From: Fen-1077 sp964462865
GTDB lineage: Bacteria; Chloroflexota; Dehalococcoidia; Dehalococcoidales; RBG-16-60-22
Assembly: GCA_964462865.1 (NCBI GenBank)
Contig: CAYWZO010000011.1
Span: 1 to 43,192 of the forward strand
Length of the DNA stretch: 43,192 bases
Direction of reading: 5' to 3'
This document shows positions 1 to 8,639 of this stretch, one piece after another (the stretch's first letter is position 1; every line of letters starts with the position of its first letter). The notes under the pieces are model-generated. The model saw nothing but the letters and a program-made list of their open reading frames with translations, had not been told where the DNA came from and did no database searches. Made by a program: the position numbers and the translations under genes.

Positions 1-1437
1 CGCAAGGCGATGGGCAAGAAAATCGCCGAGGTGATGAAAAAGGAAAAACGCGGCTTTATCGGCGGCGCCAGGAAACAGGGCTATCCCGACGAGCTGGCCG
101 AGCAGGTCTTCGCCCTCATCGAGCCTTTCGCCGGCTACGCCTTCAACAAGGCCCACAGCGTCAGCTATGCCCTCATCGCCTACCAGACCGCGTACCTCAA
201 GGCGAACTATCCGGCGGAATATATCACCGCCTTCCTGACCATCCACGCCGGGGATATGGACAAAATTGCCGGCGCCATCGCCGAGTGCCGCCGTCTGAAC
301 ATCACTGTCCTCCCACCGGATATCAACCGCAGTCGGGTCGAGTTCTCCATCGAGGACAGCGGCGGCCAGCCGGCCATCCGCTACGGATTGGGGGCCATCA
401 AGAACGTGGGCACGGGCGCCATCGAGCCGGTCGTTGCCGAACGCGAGAAGAACGGTCCCTTTAATTCGATCGAAGACCTGTGCCGCCGCTGCGACCTCCA
501 GGCGGTTAACCGGCGGGTGATGGAAAGCCTGGTCAAGGCCGGGGTCACGGACACGCTGGGGAAGCGCGGCACCCTGCTCAACAGCGTCGAGCGTATCCTG
601 TCGCTGGCCCAGAGGGAGCAGAGACTGCGTGAAACGGGACAGTCCACCATGTTCGATTTGTGGGGGGAAACGGCGCCGGTCCCCCTCCCGCAGCTCGATA
701 TGGTGGAGTCCGATGTCTCCGACCGTGAAAAGGCTTACTGGGAAAAAGAGCTGATGGGCGTGAGCTTCTCCGAGAAACCGTTCAGTCCCGTGTTCAGCGG
801 CAAGAACCCGGACACCACGTTCTGCGGGCAGATTGATGAGGAACTTAACGGGCAGGCGGTGGTCATTGCCGGCCGGGTAATCTCCGCCCGCTATCTCCTG
901 ACCAGGGACGGCCGGTCTTTCGCCAGCGCCGTTCTGGAAGACTTCAGTGGGCAGATTGAGGTCATGGTCTGGCCCAAGGTCTATGCCGAGACCGAGGCGC
1001 TGTGGCAGGAGGGCAATGAGCTGGTGGTGCAGGGCAGGGTCAGGCTGCGGGACGAGCGGCCGCAGATAAGCTGCGACAATGTACGCCTCTACCAGCCGCC
1101 GCAGGAAGGGCAAGGACTGGGACCTGCCCCGGAAACGGAAGCGCTGAAGGAGTCTATCGTTGCCGCGGCAAAGGCGCCCGCGTCCCGGCACCGGCTGATT
1201 ATCAATATCGCCCAGACGGCGGACAAAGAGGGGGATGTCGCCCGGCTGGGGAAGATTATCGCTGCTTTAAAGACCTATCCCGGGCGTGACGAGGTGCAGA
1301 TAAACGTCCTGAACGGGGGCGTTCCTATCCCCCTCAAGCTCCCCAGCGCGCCGACGGGTTATTGCCTGGAACTTAGGGAACAGCTGGCCGCACTGGTGGG
1401 CGCCGACGCTTTCCGGGTGGAGAAAATGGACGGGTAA
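1..1437 (+). CDS. dnaE: DNA polymerase III subunit alpha, C-terminal part (5' end outside window)
   Basis: This is the catalytic subunit of the replicative DNA polymerase. The frame is open from base 1, so the gene enters from the left and only about the last 478 residues are present. The first 75 residues carry the end of the polymerase core (GYAFNKAHSVSYALIAYQTA, a DnaE hallmark). A helix-hairpin-helix region follows at about residues 140-220, then an OB-fold at about 270-365 (around VVIAGRVISARYLLTRDGRS), then the C-terminal tau-binding region. The PHP domain and the catalytic aspartates lie outside the window. The methyltransferase gene follows after 18 bases and may be co-transcribed. 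Confidence 0.95.
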   Translation, partial: RKAMGKKIAEVMKKEKRGFIGGARKQGYPDELAEQVFALIEPFAGYAFNKAHSVSYALIAYQTAYLKANYPAEYITAFLTIHAGDMDKIAGAIAECRRLNITVLPPDINRSRVEFSIEDSGGQPAIRYGLGAIKNVGTGAIEPVVAEREKNGPFNSIEDLCRRCDLQAVNRRVMESLVKAGVTDTLGKRGTLLNSVERILSLAQREQRLRETGQSTMFDLWGETAPVPLPQLDMVESDVSDREKAYWEKELMGVSFSEKPFSPVFSGKNPDTTFCGQIDEELNGQAVVIAGRVISARYLLTRDGRSFASAVLEDFSGQIEVMVWPKVYAETEALWQEGNELVVQGRVRLRDERPQISCDNVRLYQPPQEGQGLGPAPETEALKESIVAAAKAPASRHRLIINIAQTADKEGDVARLGKIIAALKTYPGRDEVQINVLNGGVPIPLKLPSAPTGYCLELREQLAALVGADAFRVEKMDG

Positions 1438-1455
1438 AAAAAGGGGGCGGACATC

Positions 1456-1980
1456 ATGGAAAAACCGCTGTCCGGTTTCGATTTTTGGGTGATGTCTCTG
1501 GGGTTCAGGCTGCGTGACATCGTCAGGCCGCGCGGGAATATTTTAAAGGAAGTGGGCATCCAGCCGGGATTCAGGGTGCTGGACTTCGGCTGCGGCCCCG
1601 GCGGCTATATCCTGCCGCTGGAAAAACTGGTAGGTCCGTCAGGTAAAATTTTTGCCCTGGACATGAACCCCACCGCGCTCCGGGCGGTGCAACCACTGGC
1701 GGCGAAGCACAAAATTACGAATATTGAAACCATCCGGTCTGATATGTCTACGGGACTGCCGGAGGCAAGCGTGGATGTCGTCCTGCTTTACGACGTGCTT
1801 CACTATTTGAAAAATCTGGACGCCGTCCTGGCGGAGCTGCACCGGGTGCTGAAACCGGAGGGTAACTTGTCCGTCAGCGACCATCATATGAAAGAGGCAG
1901 ATATCACCGCCGGGATATCCGCCGGGGGGCTTTTCCGGCTCTCCCGCAAGGGCAGGGTGTACCATTTTTCCAGGGCGTAG
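1456..1980 (+). CDS. class I SAM-dependent methyltransferase
   Basis: This is a 174-residue Rossmann-fold methyltransferase of the UbiE/Methyltransf_11 type; the substrate is unknown. Motif I is VLDFGCGPGGY at about residues 32-42. An acidic strand-2 end follows (FALDMNP), then motif IV/post I (VDVVLLYDVLHYL) and the typical RVLKPEGNLSVSDHH strand. It is short for the family because little follows strand 5, so either a small acceptor or a partner protein is likely. A G-rich ribosome site (aagggggcgg) sits just upstream of the ATG, and the gene lies 18 bases behind dnaE. Its 3' end faces the small minus-strand gene at 2014-2232. Confidence 0.85.
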   Translation: MEKPLSGFDFWVMSLGFRLRDIVRPRGNILKEVGIQPGFRVLDFGCGPGGYILPLEKLVGPSGKIFALDMNPTALRAVQPLAAKHKITNIETIRSDMSTGLPEASVDVVLLYDVLHYLKNLDAVLAELHRVLKPEGNLSVSDHHMKEADITAGISAGGLFRLSRKGRVYHFSRA

Positions 1981-2013
1981 CCGGGTATTATTGTTTACAC
2001 GTCCCGCCCGGTT

Positions 2014-2232
2014 CTATTTCTTGCCTTCGCCGAGCTCCGCGGTGATGTCCTTCACCATCGCCGTGAAGACCTTCCGCAGTCTTTTCATGACTTCGGCGGC
2101 AGCCTTTTCCCCGGCCGCTCTGGCTTCGTCGGCGGCCTTCCGGGCGTCCTCGGTCGCTTTTTCCAGCTCATCGAGAAGCTCCGGGAGAGGTTTACTGAAG
2201 ATCTCATGTTTCGGTGCGATTTTATCAGCCAT
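2014..2232 (-). CDS. small charged helical protein of unknown function (72 aa)
   Basis: I do not recognise a named family. The 72 residues are rich in Ala, Glu, Lys and Asp (for example ELEKATEDARKAADEARAAG) and should form one long amphipathic or coiled-coil helix with no membrane segment or signal. An AAGGAGG ribosome site lies 4 bases before the ATG, which makes a real gene likely. It is the last gene of the minus-strand nusA-truB series, 76 bases after truB. It could be a small accessory or structural protein; no function is claimed. Confidence 0.6.
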   Translation of the reverse strand: MADKIAPKHEIFSKPLPELLDELEKATEDARKAADEARAAGEKAAAEVMKRLRKVFTAMVKDITAELGEGKK

Positions 2233-2308
2233 ATGGCCTCCTTATTCCCTGTTGGACCGTTCATGAATTATTATAGCACCGGCGGAAGGAAGACGTTAGG
2301 AGGGTGAT

Positions 2309-3202
2309 TTAGATAAAGACTTTTTCCGGCTGCCACACCCCTTGGTCCGGCAGGTAGCGCAATATGCCCAGGAAACGCCCGTCCGCCGTATAGGCGCGGC
2401 AACGCGTATCAGTTGACAACCCGGGTATACTGATACTCTCCGGCGTCAGGGTATTTCCCTGCCTCATGGCCTTTTCCGCGGCTTCATCGATGGCCACGGC
2501 ACGGTAGCCCTGGAGGACGTAATCAACGGGATGGACGAATTGTGACCAGTCTCCCTCCCGGGCAGCCTCTTCCAGTTTTGGCAGGGTAATGGCTTCGTCG
2601 ATGCCGAAAGGCCCGTAGCGGGTGCGGACCAGGCTTTTCAGGTGGGCGCCGCAGCCGAGCTTTTGCCCGAGGTCGTGGGCGAGCGAACGGATATAGGTGC
2701 CCTTGCTGCATTCGATTTCCAGGGTGACCGCAGGCCTCTGCCAGTTGATGATTTCCAGGCGGTGGATGGTAACCGGCCGGCTCTGGCGCTCGACGGTGAC
2801 GCCGGCCCGCGCCAGTTTATAGAGTGGCTGGCCCCGGTGCTTGATGGCGCTGTACATGGGAGGGGTCTGGCGTATGGTGCCCTGGAATTTAGCTAGTGCC
2901 GATTCAAGTTGTCCGCGGTCGATACCGGAAGGGTCGCCATGCTGCGTGACCTGCCCGCTGGCATCGTAGGTATCGGTGGCGGTACCCAGTTCAACGACCG
3001 CCCGGTACGTCTTGGCGGCTCTGGCCAGGTACTCGACGGCGCGTGTTCCTTTGCCGAGACAGACCGGCAGGACCCCCGTCGCGTCCGGGTCGAGCGTGCC
3101 CGCGTGGCCGGCCCGCCGCTCCCCGGTGAGGCGTTTTACCCGGGCCACCACGCCGTAAGACGTCCTGCCGTCGGGTTTATTGATGTTCAGTATTCCGTCC
3201 AA
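2309..3202 (-). CDS. truB: tRNA pseudouridine(55) synthase TruB
   Basis: TruB isomerises U55 to pseudouridine in the T-loop of tRNAs. The protein starts with the family N-terminus (DGILNINKPDGRTS) and has the catalytic motif GHAGTLDPDATGVLP, with the nucleophilic aspartate at about residue 38. TRYGPFGIDEA follows, and a C-terminal region resembles the short PUA-like domain. Length (297 aa) is normal. The only in-frame start giving a full N-terminus is TTG at 3202; there is no upstream ATG or GTG and only a weak ribosome site, so expression may be low or coupled. In many bacteria truB directly follows rbfA; here an aminotransferase gene and a palindromic repeat lie between them. Confidence 0.95.
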   Translation of the reverse strand: MDGILNINKPDGRTSYGVVARVKRLTGERRAGHAGTLDPDATGVLPVCLGKGTRAVEYLARAAKTYRAVVELGTATDTYDASGQVTQHGDPSGIDRGQLESALAKFQGTIRQTPPMYSAIKHRGQPLYKLARAGVTVERQSRPVTIHRLEIINWQRPAVTLEIECSKGTYIRSLAHDLGQKLGCGAHLKSLVRTRYGPFGIDEAITLPKLEEAAREGDWSQFVHPVDYVLQGYRAVAIDEAAEKAMRQGNTLTPESISIPGLSTDTRCRAYTADGRFLGILRYLPDQGVWQPEKVFI

Positions 3203-3228
3203 AGCTATATCCGCTATTCTGCCGATAC

Positions 3229-3327
3229 GTCATTGCGAGGAGTCCTTCACGAAGTGAAGGCCGACGTGGCAATCTCTATCATCAGTTTAATTCCTATCTG
3301 GGATTGCTTCGCTGCGCTCGCAATGAC
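3229..3327. repeat. palindromic interspersed repeat, complete copy (about 99 bp)
   Basis: The ends are a perfect 11-bp inverted repeat, GTCATTGCGAG (3229-3239) and CTCGCAATGAC (3317-3327). Inside is a perfect hairpin, CCTTCAC-GAA-GTGAAGG (3244-3260), plus further partial dyads (GGCAATCTC and GGGATTGC). Fragments of the same sequence occur at 17581 and 43174. There is no coding capacity, so this is a REP/MITE-like element. It lies between the aminotransferase stop and the truB TTG start. Confidence 0.75.
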
Positions 3328-3344
3328 AAATGATTGCTAATTAT

Positions 3345-4523
3345 TTACCATGTTTTTACTTGACGTATCCGCTCCAGGGTTTCCTGGATTTCGCTTCTGG
3401 AGAGGAACAGTGTCGCCCTCATGTAACCTTTACCGTTACCCCCAAAATAAGAGCCCGGCATCAGGGCCACGTGCGCTTTTCTTATCAGCGTATTCAGCAC
3501 GAAATCTTCATCGTTAAAGCCGTCGGGTACCTGTATCCAGAGGTAGGGCGTGGCTCGGGGAATGGCTACCTTTAAACCAAGTTCCTCCAGACCTTTGACG
3601 AAGATATCTCGTCTCTCTTTCAGCTCTTTAAAGTATTCCTGCATCTCCGCTTTAACCGCCGGGTCGGTCAGCGCGGCGGCGCCGGCCTTCTGTTTATACC
3701 AGGCCACGCCCTGGCTGTGCTGGCTGTTGGCCTTGAGCAGCAGGTTGATATTCCCCTCGCTGCTGACAATCCACGCCAGCCCAATGCCGACGAAGTTATA
3801 GTGCTTGGAGAGGGAGACGATCTCGAAGCCGCGTTCCATCATTCCCGGTATCTGGGTAATGGAAACGGGTTTTGTCTCCATATCGAAAACGTAGTCTTTA
3901 TAAGCTTTATCGAAAATGCCGGTGATGTCCGCGGCTTCCATTTGTTTCAACAGGGACAGATAATACTCCCGGCTGGCTACGGCGCCGGTGGGGTTATTGG
4001 GGTCGCAGAAATAGAACGCCACGGGTTTTTCAGCCTTGTTGGAAAAGTCAAATTCCGGCAGCCAGCCGGTGGCGGCCGAGGTGACAACTCTCCTGGGCTG
4101 ATGGCTGGAAAGCACCGTCGCCGCTTCGTAGACGGGGTAAACGGGGTCGGGGATATATATCGTCCCCGGCCCGAACAGGCCGGCCATATCGTAGAGGACC
4201 TCCTTGGCCCAGTTGGTGACCATGATGTTTTCCGGCCGGAGCTTGGTGGCGTGTTTGGCGCGATAGTCCTCGATGATGGCCTCGATAAGCTCGGGGATGC
4301 CCCGTTCCGGATGCACGTCGCAGGGATAGCCGAAAGTTGATTTATCAGCGAGGACGTATTTCGCCAGCGTCTCCTTGACAGCCTGCGGGGCTTCGACATC
4401 GGGGATGCCGATTCTGGCGTTGATAACGCGTACGCCGTCCCGCTGTTCCGTTTCCCGCGAAATCTGGCCGACTTTACGGAAAGGGTAGTCCGTAATCTCG
4501 TTGAGCAAAGGTGAAAATTTCAT
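3345..4523 (-). CDS. class I/II PLP-dependent aminotransferase (LL-DAP aminotransferase-like)
   Basis: This is a fold-type I aminotransferase of 392 aa. It has the substrate/PLP motif FCDPNNPTGAVAS at about residue 170, the PLP-binding lysine in SLSKHYNFVGIGLAW at about 235, and a C-terminal YMRATLFLS arginine that would bind the substrate carboxylate. The overall layout is closest to DapL/AspC-like enzymes, but several DapL-typical positions differ, so the amino acid substrate is uncertain. The ATG at 4523 gives a complete N-terminus. The gene sits between rbfA and truB in an otherwise translation-related operon, 41 bases after rbfA, so co-transcription is likely. This location is unusual for an amino acid enzyme. 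Confidence 0.9.
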   Translation of the reverse strand: MKFSPLLNEITDYPFRKVGQISRETEQRDGVRVINARIGIPDVEAPQAVKETLAKYVLADKSTFGYPCDVHPERGIPELIEAIIEDYRAKHATKLRPENIMVTNWAKEVLYDMAGLFGPGTIYIPDPVYPVYEAATVLSSHQPRRVVTSAATGWLPEFDFSNKAEKPVAFYFCDPNNPTGAVASREYYLSLLKQMEAADITGIFDKAYKDYVFDMETKPVSITQIPGMMERGFEIVSLSKHYNFVGIGLAWIVSSEGNINLLLKANSQHSQGVAWYKQKAGAAALTDPAVKAEMQEYFKELKERRDIFVKGLEELGLKVAIPRATPYLWIQVPDGFNDEDFVLNTLIRKAHVALMPGSYFGGNGKGYMRATLFLSRSEIQETLERIRQVKTW

Positions 4524-4564
4524 TGGCCTTTCCTCTTAAACAGTATGATTCTATCCTGAAGTGC

Positions 4565-4921
4565 TTAAGGATTTTCGTGAGGAGACACTTCGTCGATGAG
4601 CCGCAGGATGCGGTCGCCCCGCTCGATAGAGTTGTCCCACTGGAAGCGCAGTTCCGGCATGCGGCGGAGCCGTACCTTTCTGGCCAGCTCCGAGCGCAGG
4701 AAACCGGACGCCGAGTCCAACGCCCCGAGTATCTGTGTCTCTTTTTCCTGACCGCCTATGCAACTGACATAGACCTTGGCGTACCGGAGGTCGGGGGATA
4801 CGCTGACCTCGGTGACGGAGATGAACTCGTCGAGACGCGGGTCGCGGAGTTCACGCTGGATTAACTCGCTGATTTCCCGCTGCATCAGGGTATTGACGCG
4901 CTCCATGCGATGTGACATCAT
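4565..4921 (-). CDS. rbfA: 30S ribosome-binding factor RbfA
   Basis: RbfA is a small KH-like protein that binds the 5' region of 16S rRNA during late 30S maturation and cold adaptation. The 118-residue protein shows the family pattern: an N-terminal helix ending IQRELRDPRL, the strand ISVTEVSVSPDLRYAKVYVS, the helix GALDSASGFLRSELARKV and the ending LRRMPELRFQWDNSIERG. It follows infB by 21 bases on the minus strand, the classical infB-rbfA order. The ATG at 4921 is preceded by no clear Shine-Dalgarno sequence, so translation may depend on coupling to infB. Confidence 0.95.
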   Translation of the reverse strand: MMSHRMERVNTLMQREISELIQRELRDPRLDEFISVTEVSVSPDLRYAKVYVSCIGGQEKETQILGALDSASGFLRSELARKVRLRRMPELRFQWDNSIERGDRILRLIDEVSPHENP

Positions 4922-4942
4922 GCGGGGCCCGGATAGCTATTG

Positions 4943-6787
4943 TTACCCGGATTTTTCCATTCTATAGAATTCCAGGATGTCGCCGACGCGGAAGTCGTTG
5001 AAGTCCTGGATGCCCACGCCGCACTCGAAGCCGGCCGCCACCTCTTTAACGTCGTCTTTAAAGCGTTTCAGGCTGGTGACCGTGGCGTCGGCTACGATTT
5101 CCTTGCCGCGGCGTATCCTGACCTTGGCGTTGCGGACTATCTTGCCCTCGTTCACGATGACGCCGGCCACTTTAACGCCCTTACTGGCGGGGAAGACGGC
5201 CCTTACCTCCGCCAGCCCGTCGATGACCTCGCTATAGACGGGCTCCAGCATGCCTTTCAGGGCTTTGGTCACGTCATCGGCCAGTGAGTAGATAATATTA
5301 TAGTAGCGTATGTCCACGCCGCTGGTGGCGGCCATCCGCTTGGCACCTTCCTGGGCGGTGACATTGAAACCGATAATCAGCCCGTTGGAAGCGGTGGCCA
5401 GCATGACGTCGCTATCGGTGATACTGCCGGCGGCGCTGTGGATGACTCTGACCTTGACCTGTTCCGTTCCGAGTTGCTCCAGCGAGTGTTTGATCGGCTC
5501 GATGCTACCCTGCACATCGGTCTTGAGGATTACATTCAGTTCTTTGACCTTACCGGCGCTTATCTGGTCGTAAAGGGTGTTGAGGTTGATTGCTTTCGTC
5601 CGGGCGACTTCCTTTTCACGGGCCTCCCGGTTCCGGGCGAGCAGCGCCTGGACCTGGCGTTCATCGGCCACGGCGGTCAGATTGTCCCCGACTTCCGGCA
5701 CGCTGTTCAGACCCAGGATTTCTACCGGCGTGGAAGGTTCTGCTTTCTTGATGCGTTTAGCCATATCGTTGAACATGGCCCGCACCCGGCCCCAAGTGCT
5801 GCCGATGACGACGGTATCGCCCTCTTTCAGCGTCCCGGACTGTATCAGTACCGTCGCCAGCGGGCCCATGGTCTTGTCCATCTCGGCTTCGATGACCACA
5901 CCGGCGGCGGGCAGCGACGGGTTAGCTTTCAGTTCTTCCATCTCCGCCACCAGGAGCAGGTTCTCCAGCAGATCTTTAATGCCCTTTTTCTCCTTCGCGG
6001 ATACTTCCACGCAAACGGTCTTGCCCCCCCACTCCTCGACCACCAGGCCGGCCTCGGTCAGCTGCTGTTTGACACGGTTGGGGTCGGCATTTTCTTTATC
6101 GATTTTATTTATGGCCACGACGATAGGCACCTCGGCGGCGCGGGCGTGATTGATTGCCTCCAGGGTCTGCGGCATCACGCCGTCATCGGCAGCCACTACC
6201 AGGATGGTGACATCGGTGATATTGGCGCCGTGGGCCCGCATGGCGGTGAAGGCCTCGTGGCCGGGCGTATCCAGGAACGTTATCTTTTGGCCGTCAATGG
6301 TCACCTGGTAGGCGCCGATGTGCTGGGTGATGCCGCCGGCCTCCAGGTCCACCACGTTGGTCTTCCGTATGGCATCGAGGAGCTTGGTCTTGCCGTGGTC
6401 CACATGCCCCATGACGGTAACTACCGGCGGCCGCGTCTGGAGGTTATCGGCCTCTTTACCGTAGCGCCGTTTGAGCTTCTTGCTCTCTTCGGCGGCGGTG
6501 GCCAGCTGCTGTTCCTTCAGGGGCTTGAGGTGCGCTTTGTAGCCGAAGCCGGCGACGATGCCGGAGGCCGTTTCGAAGTCGATAACCTGGTTGATATTGG
6601 CCATGATGCCGTTGCGCATCAGCTGCTTGATGATGAGGATAGAATCCACGCGCAGTATCTCGGCCAGCTGCCTGACGCCGATAGAGCGCGGGATATCAAT
6701 CACCGGTACGCTGGGCTGGGCCGCCTCCGGGGCGGTCTTTGGTGCCGCGTGGTTGGCGATGTTCTCCGGTTTACTGGCTTTTACCAC
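4943..6787 (-). CDS. infB: translation initiation factor IF-2
   Basis: IF-2 is the GTPase that brings fMet-tRNA to the 30S subunit and promotes subunit joining. At 614 aa this is a short form that lacks the long variable N-terminal region of enteric IF-2. It has an IF2_N segment (about 35-85), the G domain with G1 GHVDHGKT (127-134), G3 DTPGHEAF and G4 NKID, then domains II-IV ending in the fMet-tRNA-binding C2 barrel. The GTG start at 6787 has an AAAGGAG ribosome site and lies inside the last codons of ylxR (17-base overlap), so translation is probably coupled. Confidence 0.97.
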   Translation of the reverse strand: MVKASKPENIANHAAPKTAPEAAQPSVPVIDIPRSIGVRQLAEILRVDSILIIKQLMRNGIMANINQVIDFETASGIVAGFGYKAHLKPLKEQQLATAAEESKKLKRRYGKEADNLQTRPPVVTVMGHVDHGKTKLLDAIRKTNVVDLEAGGITQHIGAYQVTIDGQKITFLDTPGHEAFTAMRAHGANITDVTILVVAADDGVMPQTLEAINHARAAEVPIVVAINKIDKENADPNRVKQQLTEAGLVVEEWGGKTVCVEVSAKEKKGIKDLLENLLLVAEMEELKANPSLPAAGVVIEAEMDKTMGPLATVLIQSGTLKEGDTVVIGSTWGRVRAMFNDMAKRIKKAEPSTPVEILGLNSVPEVGDNLTAVADERQVQALLARNREAREKEVARTKAINLNTLYDQISAGKVKELNVILKTDVQGSIEPIKHSLEQLGTEQVKVRVIHSAAGSITDSDVMLATASNGLIIGFNVTAQEGAKRMAATSGVDIRYYNIIYSLADDVTKALKGMLEPVYSEVIDGLAEVRAVFPASKGVKVAGVIVNEGKIVRNAKVRIRRGKEIVADATVTSLKRFKDDVKEVAAGFECGVGIQDFNDFRVGDILEFYRMEKSG

Positions 6788-7109
6788 TTAGCTCCTTTAG
6801 CAGTTCCTGTCCGTTTTTCATGAGCCGTTCCTGGCTGGCCGCTGTAAAACGGCATTTTAAAACATTCTCCAGTTGTTTGCTCTTTAAGGCCTTTTCCAGG
6901 CACTCCCGCCTGGGACAGAGGTAGGCCCCCCGCCCCTCCTTTTTCCCCGTCGCGTCCATTTCAATATCGCCCTGCGGTGTGCGTACCAGGCGCACCAGGT
7001 CGCGCTTGGCCTTTACCTCCCGGCAGGCCACGCAGGTCCTTTGCGGCACCCGCCGGCCGGCTGCGGTAGGGGGACGCTTAATATTCTTCTTCATCTCCTT
7101 CGGTTTCAT
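6771..7109 (-). CDS. rnpM: YlxR/RnpM family RNA-binding protein
   Basis: This is a DUF448 (YlxR) protein; the Bacillus member binds RNase P RNA and modulates the enzyme. The signatures are RTCVACREVKAK near residue 25 and GRGAYLCPRRECLEKA near 60. The 112-residue protein lies between nusA and infB, its conserved place. It overlaps the nusA 3' end by 32 bases and the infB start by 17. The start is uncertain: ATG 7109 has no clear ribosome site, while ATG 7094 follows GAAGGAG too closely. The N-terminal tail before RTCVACR is basic. Confidence 0.92.
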   Translation of the reverse strand: MKPKEMKKNIKRPPTAAGRRVPQRTCVACREVKAKRDLVRLVRTPQGDIEMDATGKKEGRGAYLCPRRECLEKALKSKQLENVLKCRFTAASQERLMKNGQELLKELSGKSQ

Positions 7110-8544
7110 AGTCTCGGCGGCCTTTCCTGGCCTTCACGGTGTCCTCACCGGTGTCCCTGGCGTAAGCGCCCTTCTTTTTCTTCTTGGCTTTGGTTTCGGC
7201 TCTGGCCCGGCGCGGTGCCATGATGTCCTCGGCGAACCTGAGTTTGGTCTTGCCTCCGGCTTCCTTCGGCTCGAGCACGGCCGGGGGTGGTATCAGCTCC
7301 GCCACCGGTATTGCTTCGCCTTCTTCCTCGGCGACCTTTTCTTCTTCTGCCGCCGGTGTCTCCGTCACCGGGGATATAAGTTCGGCCAGTATTTCTTCGG
7401 GTATCTCTGCGGCGGCGGTCGGTTCAACTTCGATGCCTTCTTCCGGAGCCGCTTTCGCCTCTTCTGCCCTGGCTTTGGCGGTGGCTCTGGTGACTTCAAG
7501 CTTTTCCGTTTCCGCCATGGAAGCGCTCTTGATATCAATCCGGTAACCGGTGAGCTTGGCGGCCAGCCTGGCGTTCTGTCCCTCTTTCCCGATGGCCAGG
7601 GACAGCTGTTTGTCCGGGACGATGACGGTGGCTGCCTGTTCCGCTTTGTTCAGCTCGACGCTGACGATGTGCGCCGGGCTGAGGGCGTTGGCGATGAAGG
7701 TGGACGGTTCCGGACTCCACTGAACGACGTCTATTTTTTCGCCGCTTAGCTCGCTGACGATGTTCTGTATCCTGATGCCGCGCAGGCCGACGCAGCAGCC
7801 GACGGGGTCGATGCCTTCCTGCTTGGCGGCCACGGCTATCTTGCTTCTGAAGCCGGCCTCGCGGGCGATTGATTTTATCTCCACCGTCCCGTTATAGACC
7901 TCGGGCACCTCCAGCTCGAAAAGGCGGCGTAAGAGCTCCGGGTGAGAGCGCGAGACGATTACCCTGGGACCCTTGACGGTGCGGGCCACCTGTAAAAGAA
8001 CGACCTTGATGCGCTGGCCGATGCGGTACCGCTCGGTGCGCACCTGCTCCGCCGGTGGCAGAATGGCCTCCGTCCGTCCCAGGTCGATATGCACCTGGCC
8101 CGTCTCGAAACGCTGGACGATGCCGCTGACCACTTCGCCTTCTTTATCGGCATATTCCTCGAAGATAGCGCTGTGCTCGGCCTCGTGGAGGCGTTGCAGG
8201 ATGACCTGCTTGGCGGTCTGCGCCGCGATGCGCCCGGCGTTGGCCGGCGTGGCTTCCACCATGATAATATCGCCGATTTTGGCGTCAGATTTTATTTTTT
8301 TTGCCTCGGCAAGCGTCATTTCCAGATGGCTATCGGTGGGTTTTTCGACCACGGTTTTTTCCGCGTATACTTCAACTTTGCCGGTGTTAGGGTTGATCTT
8401 CACGGCGATGTTCTGATTGGCGGCAAAGTCTTCTTTTTTATAAGCTGATACCAGCGCCGATTCCACGGCCGTCAGGACGACATCTTTGGGCAGGTTTTTC
8501 TCCGCCGAAAGCTGTGTTATGGCGAGCAGAAAGTCGCTCTTCAT
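7078..8544 (-). CDS. nusA: transcription termination/antitermination factor NusA
   Basis: NusA binds RNA polymerase and modulates pausing, termination and antitermination. The order is the NusA N-terminal domain, an S1 domain (about 130-200), and KH1/KH2 (about 200-340, with GYRIDIKS near the end). A tail of about 150 residues follows: acidic, rich in Ala/Pro/Glu, then a KKKKK patch, ending GDEEEY. I chose ATG 8544 because it gives the conserved MKSDFLLAITQL start. GGAGG lies 12 bases upstream, a long spacing. An in-frame TTG at 8565 would add seven residues but has no ribosome site. No rimP is found upstream; the neighbour there is a divergent amidohydrolase. The gene leads the nusA-ylxR-infB-rbfA series. 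Confidence 0.96.
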   Translation of the reverse strand: MKSDFLLAITQLSAEKNLPKDVVLTAVESALVSAYKKEDFAANQNIAVKINPNTGKVEVYAEKTVVEKPTDSHLEMTLAEAKKIKSDAKIGDIIMVEATPANAGRIAAQTAKQVILQRLHEAEHSAIFEEYADKEGEVVSGIVQRFETGQVHIDLGRTEAILPPAEQVRTERYRIGQRIKVVLLQVARTVKGPRVIVSRSHPELLRRLFELEVPEVYNGTVEIKSIAREAGFRSKIAVAAKQEGIDPVGCCVGLRGIRIQNIVSELSGEKIDVVQWSPEPSTFIANALSPAHIVSVELNKAEQAATVIVPDKQLSLAIGKEGQNARLAAKLTGYRIDIKSASMAETEKLEVTRATAKARAEEAKAAPEEGIEVEPTAAAEIPEEILAELISPVTETPAAEEEKVAEEEGEAIPVAELIPPPAVLEPKEAGGKTKLRFAEDIMAPRRARAETKAKKKKKGAYARDTGEDTVKARKGRRDYETEGDEEEY

Positions 8545-8580
8545 TTCGGGCGAAAACCTCCGCAATATTTTGTATCATAA

Positions 8581-8606
8581 TTAAAAAAGTGGGAATTCAC
8601 CCACTT
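8581..8606 (-). terminator. intrinsic terminator/attenuator in the nusA leader
   Basis: Read on the minus strand, the sequence is AAGTGGG-TGAATT-CCCACTT, a perfect 7-bp stem with a 6-base loop, and the T-run totals six (CCCACTTTTTTAATT). It lies downstream of the proposed nusA promoter and about 37 bases before the nusA ATG, so it would stop transcripts before the operon unless read through. Seen from the plus strand it has no T-run, which fixes its direction. Confidence 0.6.
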
Positions 8607-8639
8607 CAAATCATAGCTATTCATATCGTGGCCAAGCTT

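Noticed and set aside
5438..6823. A 461-codon plus-strand open frame
   Set aside because: It is antisense to infB, whose motifs are unmistakable; it is an effect of GC-biased third positions.
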